Below are positions 41,030-52,907 of a DNA stretch of 64,000 bases, in pieces. The notes below the pieces were generated by a model, which worked only from the letters and a program-made list of their open reading frames with translations, was not told the DNA's origin and made no database searches. The first letter of the stretch is position 1, and each line of letters opens with the position of its first letter. This DNA is from Sacculina carcini (taxonomy: Eukaryota; Arthropoda; Thecostraca; Sacculinidae). The stretch spans positions 1,892,501 to 1,956,500 of the forward strand of contig OU696574.1 of the NCBI GenBank assembly GCA_916048095.2, written 5' to 3'. The position numbers were made by a program, and so were the translations under genes.

Positions 41030-43213
41030 GTATCATGCTACTATAAACAGTACAATAATCAACTACTATTGAACAATAACAAGTGTTGAAAAATGTCTAC
41101 CAACATTGACGTATAAGATAAATTGAAGCGAATTGCTATTAATTGGTGTTTAATGAGAAAGTACGACGTAACAAAGTTGCATTATTATTGTGAGCCAACT
41201 TTTCCCCTCATTAGCTCACTTGTGTGTGTGTGTGTGTGTATGTTGTGTAGGCGAATGAGTTGAACAGTTTGTTGGACCAGCAGGAGCAGGCGATATGGGG
41301 CGGCGACGGTGCCGGTGGCAGTGCTGGCGGCGTTGGCGGTGGCGGCGGTGTTGCTGGACCTCAGAACAACAACGCTAAAAAACTGCCCGATACGTTCCCT
41401 TCGTACGGTGCTTTGGCAGCAGCCGCCGCCGCCGCAGGACCCCCGGCCGGGGCTCATCCGTGGGGCCATCCCCCGCCCCCTCATCAACTACCTCAAGCGG
41501 CATTCAACGCGCAGCCTGGTCAGTTGCATGTGGTCAATGTGTTGAGATTGGTGGTGTAGCATGTAACATGTGTTGGCATGCGGCTCATGTCTCATGCTTA
41601 TTGACCGCTGCTGTAATGCTGGGTTGGCTGTGTTTTCAGAAAATGCCAACGGTAATAATGCCAGTGTGGATCGTGCCGGCGTCATGGTGAGTACTCAACT
41701 CCTCACCAATTTCAACCGCACTCTCAATTATTGCTCTACTGTCACAATACGTCAATTGGACAAACACAACACGTCCCACTTGCAATAAGTAAATGAGCGA
41801 CTTGCATAAGCGTTGTGTTAGACTGGGTCAATGTTGTACATGCTCTTGAATAGCTGATATTTTCAAACAGCTTTATTGTAGAGCGTAAAATATGAACATC
41901 TCAAATGGCTTGGCTAAAGCGATCGCGACATTGACACACGAATATCGCGGGCTCTACACAAACACCTCGCATTTTGTGTGCTGTTTTGCCTCACGCGGAA
42001 ATAACGAACTGTGTTTATGAACCGGAAGTAAATTAGGATTGATTAGCACGCGACCAGTCATAGTTCATTGACCTTTTGTTTCTCTCAAGCAAGAGCCGAG
42101 GATGTTTGTGCACGTTCACTATTAATATTTGATTTTGTATTTGATGCGATCACACTCACGGAACACATGGCTCATGATGTGCCTGGAGTCACCGGATGAG
42201 ATGGCGCGCGTGAGATGAATGTTGTGCGTATGAACGTATGCATGAGAGTGGGGTACAAGCTTGAGTGATGTGTGTGCTCCACTCATCACTCAGTGCCTTA
42301 TTTCCGTGTCACATGCCATCGAAATATCTCTTTCTAACACATAAAGTTCAATTCATCTGTCAGTTCGATATTCTACCTGCTACGATCCTGGCATTGTGTT
42401 ATATGTATGAGACCAAGGATGCATTGTGGAAAGATGATATACTTGCGTGGTGATCGGTAATAAGTTGTCGATAAATGGCAAACAAACTGGATTTCACATA
42501 GAATATGTACATTTCTAAATGGTGTACGATCGTGCTAATCGGGTATTCCATAGGTGGGTCTATACGAATGTATTTTTACATTGCTACATGCATGTATGAC
42601 ATCAGAGTGATCGCATGCCGGTAGTATATACCTGCATTGAAGACGGGTAATCTAATATATTGATAGCAGGTCCACATGATAACTACACTCTCGTTACAAC
42701 GTTGCACACATCCCGCCTGCCAAACATATTCTATTTTACATCCACGCTGACGAATCCATCGCTTGACGAATAACGAGTATTTGTGTTCATACACTTCTCT
42801 GTTCGTCTTTCTTACTTGTCCGATATAATTGGATGCTGTGGATAGGGTGTCTTTTGTGGTGACTCGGTGGGTAATTCGATCATTACCGTTTCTATCGGCT
42901 GGGTGTTATATTGTGCTCGTGATCACGTGGTCACATTAGGCCTTCAGTGGTCACATTAGGCCAAAACATTGAACATCTATATGTAGATGTGAATATGAAT
43001 GTATATATATGTAGAACAGAATATGTAGATAATTGTTGCATATAAGTGCGAAGGAGTGCATGTGATTAGGCATGCTAACAAGTTGACTGAACAATGACAA
43101 ATCACCGATTCGTTGCAACACGTCGTGAATAATATGATTGTCAATTCTATTTCTACCAGGTGTTCGCGTAGAATACCGTGTTGCAATGTGACAGCGAACA
43201 AGCTGATAGTCTG

Positions 43214-43269
<56 letters not shown>

Positions 43270-45700
43270 CTCTGAATATTTTATCTTTGATACTTTTTGC
43301 TCGTTTATTTCAAGTGAGTTTTCCCATATTTCAAATGCGATCACGCCATCGTTCTCGAAGTGATCAATTAATGCGCTACCGTTCTGAATGTGGCTCATTG
43401 TTGCAGTCAATTTCTCTCTTGGACATTGCGCATTGTTGTGATAATCTGCGTGAAATTTACAGTGGTTCAGACACTATTCATTACCATCCGCTAGCCATTG
43501 TGAAAACTAGGCAAAGGCGATCTGGTTGCTTTTAATTCCACCTCGTCATTCACGGTATATCTAGTTCCGAAATGCATGTTTTTACCATTGTCAGTGTAAA
43601 TTGGTTAATCAACTTTGATAAAAATATGCATTGGTTAAGCGCTGGTTGGTTGGTTATATCGGTTATAATAGGTAATTAGCGGTGGAAGTTCTTCATCGTA
43701 ATATTTTCAAAGAATATCTGTAGCTTATACTTGGAGCTTGCATTCCTTACCGTATCCTGAGATGACCTGAACATTTTGCACTAATACAACAGGATTTCAT
43801 TGAATAGCATCAGTATCAGTGGTGATTAGGGCTGTCAAAAAAGTAACCTAAAAATCAGAAAAAAGTAACTTTTTTTTCGAGAAAAATTAATCTAAAAATA
43901 ACCTTAGTTTTAATGTTATTATCACTTTTGTATCGCTTTATCACATGTTTATCACGCCTTTGCTGATTAGTGCGCTATATGAAATACACTGTTTATTTGT
44001 GAGCATATAAATTAACCTAATAAGCAATGAAAAAGTAACCTAAAAATAACCTCCTTCAAAAAAGGTCAATTTCTGTTTGCATTTCTGAAGGAAGAAAATA
44101 CACCAGTCCTTCTTTTCTATCCTCTTTCCGAGTTGGTACTATTTTTCCGCCTTCTCTCCGATCTGGTACCATTTTTACAACAAACCACCAAAAGTGACTT
44201 GATAATATTTGGCTAACATCGCAAAAATGAGCATAACCATCAAAATATAATTTAAAGTGGAAAGCTAATACAATTGCGAAATACACTAATTGCAAATGTG
44301 AATATTTTCATCAATGGTCGCAATAATGTTTTCTTACATTGTTTCAATGGAACTTTTTATCAAATAGCACGTGCTACAGCTTGTATATTAGTGTGAGCGT
44401 AAACACTGCATGTGTGAATGCCCCCCGTCCTCCCATATGTAGCACCCTGTGCTCACGGTTTTATAAATGTCAAACGTGGAAAAATGGCGCTATATCGCGC
44501 CCTGAAAATCACGTGCTAATTCCTGTTCAAGTAAATACGTACTGTCAAGTGCTACAGTGCAGTATCTGGTATAGAGAGCTCACACATCGTACTATACCAC
44601 GCTCCAAACATCTCACGACACCATACGGTTCGTGGACATTTCCTAAAATGGAATTACGCTATCCTGCGTACCCAAAAACGTATTAATATCGAGTAGCACA
44701 GATATTAAGGTGAAGATCAATCGCTAAATCCTAACAGCAGAATATTTGGACATTTCTTGATCTTCATACCTAATATTCCATCTCTTTTCCTATTTTATCC
44801 TCGTTTATAACGTATATAACGTTTTTGTGCCTCTTATCTGCAAAAAGTCACCAAACTTCGTGGTAAACTTACCTAATAACAAGAAAAATAACAAAAAGTA
44901 ACCTGACGATGAAAAGTAACCTAACGATGAAAAACGTAACTTTTGGTAACCTAAAAACTTTTTTAATAATTATCGTACACCACTTTTTCATGCAATTTTA
45001 GGTAGCTTATGAAAAAGTGACCTTTAGGTGAAAAAGTAACTTTATTAACTTTTGACAGCCCTAGTGATGATAAACTGGTTTTCAGCCATATCAAGGGATA
45101 GTACACGCGCCTGTCGTACTATGTAAGTGCCAGTGTATGTAAGACCAGTGGGATTAATGGTGAAGTTAGCAGTGCTTGGTACATCACATTCTATGCAGTT
45201 TCCATTTCCTGCTTTGTGTGCGGTGCCGTATAGTGAATAGTGGCCTGCACATTCGCAAGCTCACCGTGGGGTCTGACCGCGAGTTCAATCTTACTCAAGT
45301 GAAGCTTGAGTAAACTCGGCAATCTTTTGGACGTTTTCGATACATGGGCCACCGCATGGTGGTAATAGTGCTTGCACTTTTCCCATGGCACTGGACCTGC
45401 CTGTATTTAATAATAATAATAATATTGATTGGCCGGTACGTTTACTATGCTTGCGAGAGCGTGGATTTATTTAGGTTTTGAAACATGGTGTTTATGTCGT
45501 TTGTGTTTTTGTCGCATCGTGGTTTGTGGCGCTATTAGGGTGCTCTCGGAGTCGGCGCTATGGATCAGAATCGCGCTCGAAATTCTCCATCGTCTTCAGG
45601 ATTTCGTGGAGGTCGTGGAGGCGCGGCGGGGGGATTTCGCCCTAATCGCCCCGGCAGAGAAGTGGATGGTGACTACGCAAAACGTCAACGCATGTATTAA
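37911..45700 (+). CDS. DBHS family RNA-binding protein (NONO/SFPQ/PSPC1, NonA-like)
   Basis: DBHS proteins are nuclear dimers acting in transcription, splicing and RNA retention. Exons: 37911-38270, 38780-39004, 39114-39284, 40070-40200, 40328-40436, 40588-40965, 41251-41518, 41640-41686 and 45539-45700; phases agree, 616 aa. The N-terminal 120 residues are RGG-rich. RRM1 (about 153-222) has RNP2 LFVGNV and KAFGFIKL; RRM2 (about 228-296) has LKVKRLP; the NOPS region (about 303-355) has RFSAVGSFEHEFGQRWKHLYELE; a highly charged coiled coil runs to about 480 and ends LFMQANELNSLLDQQEQ. The tail is Gly/Pro/Ala-rich and ends DYAKRQRMY, like the basic-aromatic end of vertebrate NONO/PSPC1. Exon 9 follows a 3.85-kb intron and was assigned by phase and C-terminal similarity. 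Intron 6 needs a GC donor (see findings). Confidence 0.92.
39444..39632 (+). repeat. Dispersed repeat of about 190 bp, copy B
   Basis: Colinear with 13280-13466 (same orientation) across its length; located in DBHS intron 3. See copy A for shared landmarks. Confidence 0.75.
40999..41025 (+). repeat. (CA)n after DBHS exon 6
   Basis: CA run beginning about 34 nt after the exon 6 end; a (GT)n run at 41220-41240 precedes the exon 7 acceptor of the same intron. Confidence 0.9.
43217..43265 (+). repeat. (GT)n microsatellite in DBHS intron 8
   Basis: A pure GT run of about 48 bases in the middle of the large intron 8, not near a splice site. No exon recognised around it. Confidence 0.9.
43827..45063. 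mobile_element. hAT-like non-autonomous transposon, 1237 bp, in DBHS intron 8
   Basis: Flanked by GTGGTGAT (43819-43826) and GTGATGAT (45064-45071), an 8-bp duplication with one change. Terminal repeats are TAGGGCTGTCAAAA and its perfect reverse complement. Motifs of AAAAAGTAACCTAAAAA type are repeated next to both ends (43841-43920, 44030-44055 and 44890-45040), like hAT subterminal repeats. A plus-strand frame of about 115 codons (44339-44686) has no recognisable domain and I do not call it a gene. Confidence 0.88.
45285..45425 (+). repeat. AAT-tailed retroposon family, copy in DBHS intron 8
   Basis: AATCTTTTGGACGTTTTCGA, ACCGCATGGTGGTAATAGTG, CACTGGACCTGCCTGTATTT and an AATAATAAT tail ending about 110 bases before the final exon. 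Same family as 7565-7945. Confidence 0.8.
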
Positions 45701-47424
45701 TGATTACAGCGTGCTTGAATAGCAAGCAGTCTGAACTCGACGTGCTTCACTGATTTTTTGCGTTCGTGATTGTTCAAGTATATCGCTTCTTCAACGGGAC
45801 TATACATGATCGTTTCTGCACTTGCTCTCTCAAATGCAAGCTGACTTCACGTATTTATGTGCTACTTACACACGCTCTTCACACGCTCTTCACACATGTT
45901 TCTCTACACGGGCATTTCTTTTTCTTTCTGTCTCTGTATACATCCGCGTGTACGCACTCGCGCATATGAGACAGTCCATGGTGAATATTGCTTCTCCATT
46001 GTGGCTGGCGGCGTACATAACATTTTTATTGAATCGGTAATATATTTCTCCTACTGCATTCATTCGCGTGTATCTACTCTCGTGTTTTCGGTGTTGAGTG
46101 ACTCTCAGGTGATTAAGCGACATTGTCTATGTCCGTTCTACAGTTGCTTCATTTTCTAAATTAAACATATTTTCACGAGTTGCGTGGACGGTCATATAGT
46201 AGGGGGCACGTTGAGGCATTTAACTGACGCCTCGTCCACGGTCAGCGTATCTTGTACATCAGGACGTTGACCGCGGCGACTGCAACCTTTTATCACGTGG
46301 CTTATGTTGGCCGAGTGCTACTACCATGTTTGCGTGGTTGAAATGCAGTGTAACAGCACTGGCCATTTGATCACGTAGATTAGGTGTGTTTAATTCAAGA
46401 GTTTGTTTCATGTGTTGTGTCAATTGTGCTTGCTATAATTGTACTCATAGTTGGACAACATTGGTGTGTAGAATCTCAGCTGTCAGAGCTGCGCATTCTT
46501 TTTGTGTGCTAGTGTCACGTTTTATCGACGTGGACAGAGGGGTTTGTTTTGCTCTCCCAAAATTTAACGGTTCAGTGAACTTCGATATATGGTTTATTTG
46601 TGAGTTTTCATGTACTTTTCTGTTCGTTCTAGTTGTATATAATACGTAGTTGTACAGACCAATACAATCTATGAGTGTGGCTTTTTGCACTGGTCAGTGT
46701 TTGTGGTAGCCGCCATGTTTTGTTTGCGAGGGGCTGTTGTTTCAACGTCTGTGCTGTGTTGACTCGTTGTGGTGTTATTGGTCGTTATTGTCAATTTGCT
46801 GGCCGGTTGCATGACAGACGTTCATGTTCCTGTAGAAGGATTGACAGTCGCCATCAAGGCACACATTTCGACGTTTCTTAAATGTTTTCCCATGATTTGA
46901 AGTAATCGTTAAACATCAAATACAATAATCCGATTATCCAAGTAACGTTACATATCGTTATTGCGAATGGCTACATCAATGCCTGATTTTGGTTCGAGAT
47001 GATGAAGGTGCATGTAGGCATTGAATTGCATGTTCCCCATGTGAGTTAAACTAGTGGTTTTCAAACATTTTCCTCTCAACGCCCCTTTGACCACCTTGTG
47101 TCAGAACATCAGCGCCCCACGCTCTTCCAACGAACGCCAAGATCACACAAAATTGACTATTCAATTACAATTTGAAGAACATAAAACAGTGATCTGAGTG
47201 AGTTGACTGGTTGACTGAACTGGAATGGTTCCCAAAGCAGAGGTGAGCTCAAATATGTGAAATGGAACTTAAATTCTTATGGTATGATATACCTATGATT
47301 GTTTTTTGTCATTGTGCTGTTTGTGTTTTCTCAGTAAACTGTTTTGCAATGCATTAAAAAGTAGCTCAGGTCGTTGTGACCTGTAACCCGAGAATCGTTT
47401 CAGTGAGCAATATATAATGGGTTG
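45701..47424. other. Intergenic between DBHS gene and RTE-like LINE
   Basis: A/T-rich with no recognised gene. At 47053-47130 a stretch beginning CTAGTGGTTTTCAAACATTT resembles the left end of a hAT-type element, but no matching right end was found. Confidence 0.6.
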
Positions 47425-47433
47425 ATTGGACGA

Positions 47434-50400
47434 TCAGTCGTGTGCGCGCAGCCGTGGGGTGAGCACGTGTGCGTGCTTTGTCCTCGCTGGCGGTGACTGC
47501 GGCTCTGAGTGTTTGTCTCTGTGAATTGTGTGCGTTGTGTCTGTTTGTGTGTGTATGTGCTTAATGGCTCATCGCTGTAGGCGCACGCACCCGCATGGGC
47601 GCAGGCCAGGTTCCAGGAGCGCTCGCTCGTTGGACCCGCGGAGTGCCATCCGGGGCCATGAGGCTGTCTACCCAGCCCATGCAAACGCCGTAGCAACTTT
47701 CAACGTCCGTTCTCTTACAGATGACCGAAAACTGCAGGAGTTGGCTCGACTTGGTGCCGATCTGCGTATCCACATAATCGCGGTGCAGGAACACCGGCGG
47801 TTCTTACCAGCAACACAACCCAATTCGGGCAATGTTTTCACTTCCGTGCACGTATCAGCCGGATGGACTTTTTGGTTCGCGTCCGCTTCACAGGCAGGCG
47901 TCGGCGGTGTTGGTTTCCTACTATCACCGACAGCATCACAGGCGTTGTTAAATTTCGAAGCTCTACACGAGAGAATCGCCGCGGCTACCTTTCAACTCGC
48001 CAAAAACCGCCTTCATGTCGCCTCTGTTTACATGCCAACTGCATGTGCCAATGACCTTACAACTACAATGGAATGTCTGGACGTTCTGTCATCGTACTTA
48101 GAAACCCGACCACGACGTGACGTCTCATGTCTGGCCGGAGATTTTAACGCAGACTTGTCAAATTGTGTGCGTACGCTCCATGGCTACCCACAATACAACT
48201 CAGAACACACAAAAGCTGTCGACATTTTTGCTGTTAGCAGTGAACTTACTCCGGTCAACGGCTATATGCGGCTTAAGCGAAGTCACTTGCCAACATTTTT
48301 CGGCCCACGTCAACGCAAGGCACGCTTAGACTACATTTTCATCGGTGATAGATACCGCCGCATAATGGGCCGTGTGCGTGTAATCCGACCCAAATGTGTG
48401 ATCTCCGACCATGCTTTGATTGTTTGCACATTGAAGACACAGCTGTGGCGCCGGCACCAGCGGCCCAGTCCGATCGCAAGACCTGACTGGAGCGGTCTGT
48501 GGAAGTGCGGCACGCGGGGAAGGTTTGTTGCGACTGTGAACAATCGCATTGTCAGGAATGGTGGCGACTTCGGTGATTTGACTGCAGCATTCCGTTTCGC
48601 GGCCGACTGTACGATTCCAAAGCAGCGTAGAGGTCGACGATCGTCGCTCTGGAACAACCCAGAAATCGCTGCCCTCCGGCGAGCAGCTCTGACGCATAAT
48701 AGCGATGAGCAGTTACTGAAAGTCAACCGACTGTTGCAAGCACACACACTGCATCAAGAAAACACAGTGCGCCGCATGGCGGAGCAAATCATGCTTCATC
48801 TCGAGGCAGGCAGAAGTGCCTCCATGTGGCAGATGATCAACGATCTTAGCGGCAGAAAACGAGCGGCTCCGAGCATCACGTCAGCCGAGAGCATCGACGA
48901 ACGCATAAATTCGACAATGCGTCACTTTTCGGAGCTTTTGAACCGACAGACTCAATCCGAAGAGTTGCAGCAGCCTGCTTCACTACCAGATATGCCTGTC
49001 ATGTCACATCACGAAGTATCGCTCTGCGAGCTGACTTCGGCTGTCAATTCTGCGGCGTGCGGTAAATCAGCAGGGTTCGACGGCATCCCAGTGGACGTTT
49101 GGAAAGTCGACGAGCTGACGCATCTGCTGCTGCCCTTTGTGAACAGCGTTGTAAACTACGCATGCCCACCAGAAGAATGGCTCAGGTCAGTAATAATAAC
49201 CATTCCGAAGAAGTCTGGCAACATGGAGCTGCATAACCTCCGAGGAATCTCGCTGATGCCATCTGCCACCAAACTCTATAATCGAGTGATGTTAAATCGT
49301 TTACGCGAGCATATCGACAGCAATATTCTACCCGCACAGTCTGGTTTTCGTCCCAACAGAGGCACAACAGAACAAATTATCTGTCTCAAAATGTGCATGG
49401 AGGACGCCACTGTGAGGAAAAAGTCGTTATGTGCGATTGCATTAGATTTCCAAAAAGCATTCGATAGCATCAACCGTTTTGCAATGAAACAGGTGCTCCA
49501 GTTTTACTGCCGCAACAGTGCCCTGGTCGACAGCATAATGTGTTTGTGTAATGGATCAACCGCCACTGTGCGCACAGCGCTCGGCGAGACAGCACCGTTT
49601 AACACCACTTCTGGGGTGTTACAGGGCGATACATTGGCGCCCTATCTTTTCGTGTTATGCATTGACTACGTGCTCAGGAGCAGCCTGACCGAGGAAGACG
49701 GTTTCACAGTGCGTCGGCGCCTCTCATCACGACACCCAATGGTCAAGATCACGACGCTGGCATACGCTGACGATGTTGTAATTCTTGCCGACACTCCCGC
49801 CGCTGCTCAGCGCCAGATGCACCGCTTCGAGCGCGCAGCTGTTTCTGTCGGCCTGAGTCTGAACGAGAAAAAATGCACGGTCTCGCTGATTGGATGCAGT
49901 GTATCAGGTAGCCCTGTTGTACACACAAGCTCGGGTGCGCCACTGCCGACAGTCTCCGAGTGTCGCTACCTGGGCAGTGATGTTCCCAACAGCAAGAGTG
50001 CATTCCACCGCAGACGTCAGCTGGCGTGGGTTGCAGCTCGAAAGTTAAGTGCAGCGTGGAGATCTGACATTTCAACGGCCTGCAAAGTGAAGCTTTTTCG
50101 CGCGTGTGTACAGACCGTACTGTTGTACGGCGGTGAAAGCTGGTCGCTGACGAAAACTCTGGAGGCAGAAGTCAACGCCGGACAGCGGGCACTGTTGAGG
50201 TATTGTATTAATGTGCGCTACCCACAAACTATCTCCAGTGCAGCCCTGTACGCCACCAGCAAGTTGTCGGCCGCCAGTGTTTTGTTGCGTCGGAGGCGAC
50301 TCCAGTTGCTTGGGCATGTACTGCGCCGACCCGAGTCGCCGATGGCAATCGTTTTTGTCAACGCACCAACAGAACCCCTGCGCAGAGGCAGAGCCAGTCG

Positions 50401-50596
50401 CCAAACCCTGCGTCAAGTGCTGGACGACGACCTCACAGAGATAGGCATCACGACAGCAGAGGCGGCGACTCAGGCCAAAGACAGTGTCCGGTGGGCAAAC
50501 CTCCTGAAAACGCTGTAACACGGCTGATCTGATTGTTGCTACGGGCGAGATGTGTGCCTTTTTTTTGCATATGTCACTCTTCGCATCATCATCATC
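47434..50596 (+). mobile_element. Complete RTE-like non-LTR retrotransposon with target duplication
   Basis: A 9-bp direct repeat ATTGGACGA stands at 47425-47433 and 50597-50605, exactly enclosing a 3163-bp element. It has a short 5' leader (about 120 bases), one long ORF, a 78-base 3' UTR with a T8 run, and ends in a short (ATC)n tail. A single ORF with endonuclease and RT, a very short 3' UTR and a microsatellite tail are features of RTE-type elements. The undamaged ORF and exact flanking duplication point to a recent insertion. One base of the 3' duplication overlaps the tail, so the exact boundary is ambiguous. Confidence 0.88.
47555..50518 (+). CDS. Endonuclease-reverse transcriptase of RTE-like LINE
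   Basis: An intact ORF of 987 codons from ATG 47555 (or ATG 47564) to TAA. The N-terminal apurinic-like endonuclease has all expected motifs: TFNVRSL, VQEHR, YMPT, GDFNAD, LDYIFIGD and SDHALIV. The RT domain follows with TIPKKSGNMELHNLRGISLM, SGFRPNRGTTEQI, ALDFQKAFDSI, GVLQGDTLAPYLFVL and the catalytic AYADDVVIL. The C-terminus has YGGESWSLTK and RRRRLQLLGHVLRRPESPM, the typical RTE/BovB-like tail motif. It copies its own RNA at a nicked chromosomal target. No frameshift or stop is seen and all catalytic residues are present, so it may be active. The frame is open upstream to 47528 but without an ATG. Confidence 0.93.
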   Translation: MCLMAHRCRRTHPHGRRPGSRSARSLDPRSAIRGHEAVYPAHANAVATFNVRSLTDDRKLQELARLGADLRIHIIAVQEHRRFLPATQPNSGNVFTSVHVSAGWTFWFASASQAGVGGVGFLLSPTASQALLNFEALHERIAAATFQLAKNRLHVASVYMPTACANDLTTTMECLDVLSSYLETRPRRDVSCLAGDFNADLSNCVRTLHGYPQYNSEHTKAVDIFAVSSELTPVNGYMRLKRSHLPTFFGPRQRKARLDYIFIGDRYRRIMGRVRVIRPKCVISDHALIVCTLKTQLWRRHQRPSPIARPDWSGLWKCGTRGRFVATVNNRIVRNGGDFGDLTAAFRFAADCTIPKQRRGRRSSLWNNPEIAALRRAALTHNSDEQLLKVNRLLQAHTLHQENTVRRMAEQIMLHLEAGRSASMWQMINDLSGRKRAAPSITSAESIDERINSTMRHFSELLNRQTQSEELQQPASLPDMPVMSHHEVSLCELTSAVNSAACGKSAGFDGIPVDVWKVDELTHLLLPFVNSVVNYACPPEEWLRSVIITIPKKSGNMELHNLRGISLMPSATKLYNRVMLNRLREHIDSNILPAQSGFRPNRGTTEQIICLKMCMEDATVRKKSLCAIALDFQKAFDSINRFAMKQVLQFYCRNSALVDSIMCLCNGSTATVRTALGETAPFNTTSGVLQGDTLAPYLFVLCIDYVLRSSLTEEDGFTVRRRLSSRHPMVKITTLAYADDVVILADTPAAAQRQMHRFERAAVSVGLSLNEKKCTVSLIGCSVSGSPVVHTSSGAPLPTVSECRYLGSDVPNSKSAFHRRRQLAWVAARKLSAAWRSDISTACKVKLFRACVQTVLLYGGESWSLTKTLEAEVNAGQRALLRYCINVRYPQTISSAALYATSKLSAASVLLRRRRLQLLGHVLRRPESPMAIVFVNAPTEPLRRGRASRQTLRQVLDDDLTEIGITTAEAATQAKDSVRWANLLKTL

Positions 50597-52419
50597 ATTG
50601 GACGACAATGGGATTGGAAGCAATTTTGACAGGTCTAATAGATCAATTTCGATTTGAGGGACTTTCAATGAAGACACAGGTGACGTTTACTGGAACATGT
50701 TTTTTATTGATTTTATTGTTTGAAGAGATCGTGGAAGTGTCATGTTGTGAGTTGTCTCGTGCCAAGTTTTGTTGTTGCTGCAATTGATAGCTGGTCGCCT
50801 AAATTTTCAGCATTGATTGTTTTCTGTGCAGCAGCAGCGCAGGTGACGCCATTATCATGCAATTAGCAGAAGATACTGACACGGATTTATTCTTTGTTGT
50901 CTGGACTCTGTCACACTCTGAAAATTCAATGCTTGGAGTTGTTCCTGTGGTGAAAGTATTATGGATCGCACTATGCAGAACTAGCATCGTTTGTACGTCA
51001 CAGTGTTTAATTACGACTGATGGTTGCCACTGATGTTAGCCTTATGTGAATTTCACTGATGAATGGTTCGTTGATAGACTCAATGTTCCGCTTAAATAAT
51101 GATAGTATTTGGGTATTGAGGAGCCGTTGTAAGCGCCGCTGACATTCACTGTCGTACCAGGGTAGCGTGTAATACAGGAGAGAGCTTCCTGCATCGAGGC
51201 CAGTGTTTTGCTGGGAGCACAAACATATTTTGGAGGTTTCAAACATCTTCATTCCGCGGTTTGTTCTCTTCATTGAATACGCTGGTGATTATTGCTAGTT
51301 TGCACTTCACTGGATTTAAAATTCACATGTTTGTCCGAGCTTAGTCAGGTTTCAGGAAGTCATTTGGTCTTAGTTTAACCCATTAGTCGGCAGTGGTCTA
51401 AAATAGATCATCCATTTTAATATTTCTTCTCATATTGTTTTTGCGATAATGAATATGTTTCATTTGTTATCGTATTTGGAACTTGTGCTCACCGAATGTT
51501 ATTTTAAATAATAATTGTAGAGTTTTTATCTTGTCCTAACAGAGCATTGAAGTGGACTATTCCAACTGTTTTCGGTGGTTGTCTTTGCTAACCCACAGAG
51601 TAGACACATGGCCTGAGGGCAAGAAAACATCAGCTTCAATAATCTATTTATTGCCTAATCCTGCTTTACAACAGTTTTCAATGCCAAACAAGCTCGGTAT
51701 AGGAGATCATATTCAGTGGTCTATGAATGGATAACTGCCGGAGTGTGCTCATAATGGCACCAACTCCATGTTTCAGAGGAAATAGCATCATCGCACGAAA
51801 TTTTACACAAAATAAGAAAATGGAGTCGTATAATGGATAAATGTGTTCCTGTTCGTTGTTTCAAGACTTTCGAGTATATACAGTGATGATAGTCTAATTC
51901 CAGGAAATATGTATCGCAACACTAAACAGACTTGTTTACCGGTTATCATTCATTTCGTATGATACAGATTGAAGCAATGCTTGCACATCGTAGTGTTTGC
52001 ACACTTTCTGTAGAAGGGAAACGGGCACGACTTGCATCCGGGTTCCTAGCATCGCCGTTGCTGCTTACGCATTAGGCGAATATGTTCGACGCCATCGAAG
52101 CGGGAATCCAGCGGAGGCTACGTTGTCCGTCCAACACGGGAAGCGATCCGGGCTCGTGAAATGGTTGAGTTATTGACGTGGGTGAGCTTCATGTACGAGA
52201 CCGCCACCTCGCGCGTGAAGTCAAGCAAAGAGAGCTATTCCGTTTTCTCTACCGGTGGAGGAACCATGCTTATCTGGATCGCACCCACCAGGGTAGGGGA
52301 GTACCATTTTTTTCCTCGGGTCCCAATCGAAAATTGTGCTACCATTCAAATATGGTGGTCCACGCCCTCATGTTCTTATACTCGGAGATGTCGACCTCCA
52401 CGGAGCTAAGGACATTGCT

Positions 52420-52526
52420 CCCCAGGTACGTTTGGTCGTGCTTCAGTCCTGGCTCTCTTTATCTTTTCTAACTAACCTAACCCTGCCTAACCTAACAGAG
52501 AGAAGCGGGACCAAACGTACCTGGGG
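52420..52526. repeat. 107-bp foldback with 18-bp perfect inverted ends
   Basis: CCCCAGGTACGTTTGGTC (52420-52437) is exactly inverted at 52509-52526. The interior contains CTAACCTAACCCTGCCTAAC, again a CCTAA-type sequence. It interrupts the piggyBac remnant. It could be a miniature transposon; no target duplication was found. Confidence 0.7.
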
Positions 52527-52529
52527 TGT

Positions 52530-52907
52530 AACAACATAGTTCCCGACTTCCACGTTCTTCTTGGCGCGGCTGTACCGCAGTGCCTTCACTGTACGGTGTA
52601 CCTTGGTGTAGTTCTTCGTTATTTGGTTCTTCGTTGGTCGGTTGGTGCGGATGTTTCCCAACACAGCATCCTATTTTGATCAACGAGACGAGAAGTGAAG
52701 AGGTGACATTTTGTGGAAGGAGAGCCATCCCTCTAGTGAGCTTGAAAGACAACTTGAAAGACGATGTCGAGGGCCCCTCAAGAACCCATGGGATCCGTCG
52801 GAGGGGCATGACTTGTATTCAAATCGAATATGTTTACCCCGAATGAACTGTTTCAGGTCGTGATGGCCGTAATACTTGATGATCATCTCGTCGGCTGAAA
52901 GAGGCAT
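52530..52907 (-). pseudogene. piggyBac-like transposase remnant
   Basis: On the minus strand, SADEMIIKYYGHHDLKQFIRGK, then IRFEYK matches the piggyBac signature (DEMxxxYxGR...KQFIRGKPIRFGFK). In shifted frames downstream come LLVSLIKIGCC and GNIRTNRPTK, like the FDNFFTS..LL..L...G...TGTIRxNR region. Frameshifts and missing pieces show it is dead; it ends at the 107-bp foldback. Confidence 0.75.

Noticed and set aside
42265-42453. 62-codon frame in DBHS intron 8
   Set aside because: Good hydrophobic look but no homology recognised and no splice context joining it to the gene.
42912-42962. Short direct repeat GTGGTCACATTAGGCC
   Set aside because: Two copies only, 23 bp apart; too small to interpret.
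44339-44686. 115-codon frame within the 1237-bp hAT-like element
   Set aside because: No transposase motif and too little length; probably chance.
47053-47240. hAT-like left end CTAGTGGTTTTCAAACATTT
   Set aside because: No matching right terminal repeat or 8-bp duplication was found, so I did not call an element.
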